Assembly: GCA_028583605.1 (NCBI GenBank)
Contig: CM053326.1
Coordinates: forward strand, 20,612,536-20,676,535
Reading direction: 5' to 3'
Source: Dastarcus helophoroides
Taxonomy: Eukaryota > Arthropoda > Insecta > Coleoptera > Bothrideridae
DNA: 64,000 nt
Shown here: piece after piece, positions 60,453-64,000 of the stretch
Layout of the letters: the number at the start of each line of letters is the position of its first letter
Numbering within the stretch: position 1 is the stretch's first letter
Made by a program: the position numbers and the translations under genes
Notes under the pieces: model-generated
The model's input: only the letters and a program-made list of their open reading frames with translations
Databases searched by the model: none
Told to the model about the DNA's origin: nothing

Positions 60453-60489
60453 GTATAATGTTTAATATAAAGAAAGAGAAAACACTTAC

Positions 60490-60522
60490 CAAAATTATTA
60501 TAAGACATAGTGCGAATTTCAT
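60490..60522 (-). CDS. Gene 2: first coding exon (11 codons)
   Basis: On the minus strand ATG AAA TTC GCA... encodes MKFALCLIIIL and is followed by the strong donor GTAAGTG. Joined in phase 0 to the exon at 54511 it gives MKFALCLIIIL + GTLFNAEQ, a clear signal peptide with likely cleavage near the end of this stretch, followed by the first chitin-binding domain. The exon design (tiny, signal peptide split, phase 0) matches genes 1 and 3. No clear TATA box is seen upstream. The link between exons is inferred from phase, hydrophobicity and splice sites, and these all agree. Confidence 0.8.
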
Positions 60523-62504
60523 TATCAAAGCTCTCTCAATCTAATTTTGCTGTCAATAAGAAAATGCTAAAATTTTAGTACAATTTATTACTTATTTGCA
60601 TTTTGATACGGTGGTGCCATTAACATAAAAGGATTAGATTTACGATTAAGAACAAAGTAACTCATCATAATTCGACATGTTTTAATAGGCCACAATAATT
60701 ATGTGGTTTTTTTCTCTAATGCTCATGTTTGTGTACTCTAGACAGTATACCAAAATTAACCGAATTGACGGATTGAAGGATTTCTCGGAAATATAAATAA
60801 GAGAGTATTTATCTTCGTTCTGGAAACTTAATTTGAGAAACATCTACATTATCATTAACCCTATGTTATTGTGGAAGATTATTTGTGTTGGGTGTTGGCA
60901 ACAGATTGATAATTATACTTGCGTGTCCCCAAGTTAGTAGTTTTATATTTGCTCTATTACAAAAACTTATCATGCTTGACGAGATCGATTTTTTACTGGA
61001 AATGTTGAGAAAAAATAAAAATTAGAGAAAAGAGACGACATGTACGTACAAAATTGCTTTCAAAACATTTTAATCTGTAATAGTCCACTGTTTTATCAAA
61101 ATTTCATTGAAAATCTCAACGTTTGTAAAAGTTGTAAAAATTAGAGACGTTTTCAAATAAAATTTAGAAAGAAAAATGTAAATTTCTAGAAAAACCTAGA
61201 ATTTATAAAAACATCTCGATGACACGAGTTTAAACTTTAAATTTCTAAACCAGAAATTTTAATAAAATTATTAAATAAAAAACCTCAAAATTTTCATTTT
61301 AAAATTCTTCACTTCCTTGTTTTAATTGTTGACTGTAAATTGAAAATTTAACCTCTATATTCTGAAAATAGTCAAAATTCGAAAAAAAAACCCTAAAAAA
61401 TACATGTGCGAAATAATTTTTTTAATGTCCGAATTAAAAAGGATTTTTTGTTTTAAACTGGAATATTACTCGATTTTTTTGGAATATTTCACTCAAAATT
61501 TAAAAATTTATAAAAAAATCGCAATTTTTAGAAAATTTTAACCTTAAAGACTTACAATTTAACCACGAAATATCATCTTTATTCTCCAAATTTTAAGGAT
61601 ACGAATTCGAAATGTCCAGAAAGAATTTAAACCTTGAATTCAAGTAAAAAAGACAAAGTGATGTTTACAAAAAAATGTGTACGTTAATTTGGCGACATTA
61701 AAGGCGAAATTGTTAGAAAAAAGCTAAAATTTTAATGTAAAGGTCATAATTCTGTAAGAATCGAGTTTGTATTGAACTCCGTCTGCAATGTTTCAAATTT
61801 CAAATCAAAACTTCTTAATAATGAAAGTTTTTTCTTAAATTGGTCTTGAAGTATTGAGGAAAAATGGTTCAATTTCGGTTTCGAATATTTTTGATTTTGA
61901 TTGTTGTAAAAAAAGTTGGGTTGTTACTAAGTACATATGTTGTGAAGAAGCTAATTGAAAGTAGAAATTTCGTATTTTTAGCTGCTCTAGGTAAAACATT
62001 GACTTTTGAAGTTTTTTTATTTAAATTTTACGTGTATTCTAGAAAGTTATATTTAATCTCAAAAAATCATTTTTTCTCGATGCGTGAAAGAAAAAATCGA
62101 AATTCCGAATTTACAATTGAAATTGCGAAAAAATCCAATTTTTTATGTTTATAAACAAAACGTTTACAAAAAAAATTGTAATGTTGTTTTTTTAATAAAA
62201 AAAAAAAAATATTAAAATTTCGGATAAAAAGTATGACGTCAAGTTAAAATAAAAAAAAAATAAAATGTTAACGTTTCGAAGTATACAATCAAGGTTTCAA
62301 ATTCTTTCGTAGCCTTTCAACTGTAAACTTGAAGTGCGACGAGAAAAATCATATCCAAAAGTTAGATTTCGAAACAAAGGCCAAACATTTTTCATAAGTT
62401 AGGAAAATTACTCTTAATGTTTTTTTTATAGAATCCGACGTATTAAGTTTTGGATTTCAAAACAACTACTTTAATAAATCATTATTATTATCTTTATCCT
62501 TTTG
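60523..62504. other. Shared upstream region of divergent genes 2 and 3
   Basis: About 2 kb between the start codons. It has ordinary AT-rich sequence near gene 2, then TTTCGA-type and A-rich sequence (61000-62300). A 96-codon plus-strand frame (61864-62154) is Lys/Phe/Leu-rich and probably chance. Confidence 0.4.
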
Positions 62505-62532
62505 TATATAAATTACGTGCAACTTGCATTCA
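62505..62532 (+). promoter_or_regulatory. Core promoter of gene 3: TATA box and initiator
   Basis: TATATAAAT at 62505-62513 is followed 27 bases after its first T by TTCAGTT, the arthropod initiator, giving +1 at A62532. The 5' leader to the ATG would be 52 bases. This is the clearest promoter in the window. Confidence 0.75.
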
Positions 62533-62583
62533 GTTGCGCACGTTACCATTTAATTTTAATTTCCACCTCAGCACTATTCCACC

Positions 62584-62610
62584 ATGAAACCAATTATTGT
62601 TTCATTTTTG
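62584..62610 (+). CDS. Gene 3: first coding exon (9 codons), gene leaves the window
   Basis: CACCATGAAACC is a good start context, 52 bases after the predicted transcription start. The exon encodes MKPIIVSFL, the beginning of a signal peptide, and ends at a strong donor GTAAGT in phase 0. The design is the same as the first exons of genes 1 and 2, so a secreted cuticle- or matrix-type protein is likely. The rest of the gene is not found in the remaining 1.4 kb, and what it encodes cannot be said. It is transcribed away from gene 2. Confidence 0.7.
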
Positions 62611-62839
62611 GTAAGTTTGCTTTAAGCTGACAACATTTTTATTTCACAATTCGATAATTTCTATCAGTTGGATTTTTATATTTTAGAAAAAAATATTTAC
62701 ATATTTAAGACTTGTACTTGTTAAACAATTTCTTAAATTGATGGATCTTACCAACACAATTAAATACATGAAATGTGACAAATAATTATTATAATTGAGA
62801 GCACTTAAAAAAAATCCAGTAAAGAAGGCTTTTCAAGCT

Positions 62840-62975
62840 ATATTGTAGCAGAATTAGTCTCTGAGCAGAATCGATGCTGTAGTGGAATCTAAATTAGAGA
62901 AGAATTGATACTGTAGTTGAATCTGTAATATTGTATCGTAGAATGGCTACTAGGGCAGAATCGATATTGTAGGGA
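62840..62975 (+). repeat. Short degenerate repeat, GCAGAATCGATGCTGTAG type
   Basis: Imperfect units of about 30 bp (AGAATCGATGCTGTAGTGGA, AGAATTGATACTGTAGTTGA, AGAATCGATATTGTAGGG). A further related unit lies at 63920-63950. It is in the first intron of gene 3. Confidence 0.55.
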
Positions 62976-63219
62976 AAATGGCTCGTGACTTTTTAAGATA
63001 GGAGGACACCAGAGTGGGGGTCCGGGGATTCATACACCAACCAAATTTTTTGCAAAATATGCTTCCACATCTTATCGAAAATTAAACACAGAAAAATATT
63101 GAAAAAAAAATTGCTCATCGTGTTGTTTTATTTAATTAACTTGTTTTAAAGTCAAATCCATTCGACATACCTGAAATGAGAGAAATAGGCAGACAAAACA
63201 GAAAAGGGCATTTTGCATT

Positions 63220-63531
63220 CTACCCGCACAACCAATCTGCTAAACTGTAATAGCTTCTGTCGAGCATTCTTAATGCGATTTCATCAGTTTTCGATTTACT
63301 TTCTGCTTCTTTAATTAGTAAATCTGGTGTAGGAGGACCTAGATTTTTTAATTTAATCTGAATATCATGAATCAGTGTTTTATTTCTTATCAGTTCCATT
63401 CTGTAACGAACGGAATTTATAACTGAAGTAGAGCTTAAAGCACAGAAAGTGTAATAATATTTCGCGCACGCAAAGGCTATCGTTATACGCTCCAGATTTT
63501 CGAGAATCGGGAAATGCATGGAGAGGGCCAA
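63220..63531 (-). CDS. Unassigned open frame, about 99 codons from ATG
   Basis: A minus-strand frame is open from a TAA near 63563 to TAG at 63220. The first ATG gives MHFPILENLERITIAFACAK..., then NSVRYRMELIRNKTLIHDIQ and ...LLIKEAESKSKTDEIALRML. Amino-acid use is balanced and unlike the Phe/Lys strings elsewhere, and local GC is higher, so it may be real coding sequence or a transposon piece. It has no recognised domain. It lies inside the presumed first intron of gene 3 on the opposite strand. It could be a terminal exon, an intronless gene, or the remnant of an element whose end may be at 63917. Confidence 0.3.
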   Translation of the reverse strand: MALSMHFPILENLERITIAFACAKYYYTFCALSSTSVINSVRYRMELIRNKTLIHDIQIKLKNLGPPTPDLLIKEAESKSKTDEIALRMLDRSYYSLADWLCG

Positions 63532-63634
63532 CCGGTAACGTGACCTGCTGCATTACAGCAGCCGCGTTTTATTCATACTACTTTGCCATCGTTTCTGAAG
63601 AATTCAATCAAGGGGTTGCAGGGCTCCATGCGAG

Positions 63635-63718
63635 ATTACTGAGACTACAGGGTCAGCTAAGGTGACAACAGACCCAGCCAAGATAACAACAGGCCCAGAC
63701 TGGATAACAACGGACTGA
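63635..63718 (+). repeat. Short Thr-rich repeat remnant
   Basis: Three imperfect units of 21-24 bp (GACAACAGACCCAGCCAAGA, TAACAACAGGCCCAGACTGG, ATAACAACGGACTGA) can be read as ITETTGSAKVTTDPAKITTG..., then a stop. It resembles mucin repeats, but no acceptor in the right phase precedes it. Confidence 0.35.
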
Positions 63719-63901
63719 GATTTTTAAAGTTACACTCTGTATCTTAGTGAATAACTATTGATTTTCAATTTTTGATATGTTTGACAATAACTAGTATTTA
63801 CTATGAAATATATCAGAAAAATTAGATACAAATTAGATATTTGCAGCTGATGTACCTATTGGAAAAAAATTGTTACGAGAGTAGTGCTCCATCGCTCTCC
63901 T

Positions 63902-63917
63902 TGCAGCAGCCGCCACT
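63902..63917. mobile_element. Orphan end of the CAGTGGCGGCT hAT family
   Basis: GCAGCAGCCGCCACTG carries the same 11-bp terminal word as the element at 56906-60452. The partner end was not found in the window, so this is a truncated copy or one with a lost left end. Confidence 0.45.
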
Positions 63918-64000
63918 GACTGTAGTAGTAGAATCAATGCTGCAGTATGGATTCAAATTTTAACTGAAATAAGTTCGTTGCTTCTTTTGCTAACCAATTA

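Larger units (their letters stand above)
54512..60489 (-). other. Intron 1 of gene 2 (5,978 bases)
   Basis: The donor GTAAGT begins at 60489 and the acceptor ends at 54512. Phase 0, splitting the signal peptide. It contains a polarity-switching array (54640-56190), a MITE (56232-56395) and a 3.5-kb hAT-like insertion (56906-60452) that ends only 30 bases inside the donor site. Confidence 0.8.

Noticed and set aside
1..64000. Bacterial, viral or organellar gene cluster
   Set aside because: No such genes seen. All recognisable proteins are insect-type secreted proteins or eukaryotic transposon remnants.

Overview
The window looks like a stretch of insect nuclear genome. It is very AT-rich, has large introns with GT..AG borders, two secreted proteins of arthropod type (one is a chitin-binding, mucin-like protein), an arthropod-style TATA/initiator promoter, and remnants of mariner, pogo, hAT, tRNA-SINE and non-LTR elements. 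A beetle is plausible but cannot be shown from sequence alone. There are no bacterial, viral or organellar genes.

Three genes are supported. Gene 1 (minus strand) is a secreted proline-rich protein. Its main exon is 512-3308. A 15-base first coding exon at 32919-32933 joins it in phase across an intron of about 29.6 kb that splits the signal peptide. The gene probably continues past the left edge. Gene 2 (minus strand) is a giant mucin-like peritrophin of about 2,700 residues: exon 1 at 60490-60522, then one 8-kb exon at 46432-54511. It has eight chitin-binding domains, about 1,750 residues of Ser/Thr repeats, and two more chitin-binding domains. Gene 3 (plus strand) shows only its promoter and a signal-peptide first exon (62505-62610). 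It is divergent from gene 2 and runs off the right edge.

The rest is dominated by mobile and repeated DNA. Intron 1 of gene 1 holds tRNA-like SINE pieces, a pogo element inserted in one SINE, a 500-bp tandem duplication, a 17-bp minisatellite, two hAT elements with 8-bp target duplications, a long inverted-repeat element, copies of a palindromic MITE, a Tigger-like MITE and a non-LTR fragment. The 33-46 kb spacer has a fold-back element, a tandem array of about 330 bp, a 56-bp-TIR element and a decayed mariner. Intron 1 of gene 2 contains a 3.5-kb hAT insertion with a perfect 8-bp duplication.

The most unusual signal is a degenerate array built on TTTCGAC / GTCGAAA with A- and T-runs, covering roughly a third of the window. 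Several blocks of it lie inside non-autonomous DNA transposons, and several reverse polarity midway, so each could fold on itself. A second notable signal is that all five reading-frame breaks in the two long genes are of one type: one extra base. This suggests insertion-type assembly errors, although programmed +1 frameshifting has not been excluded.
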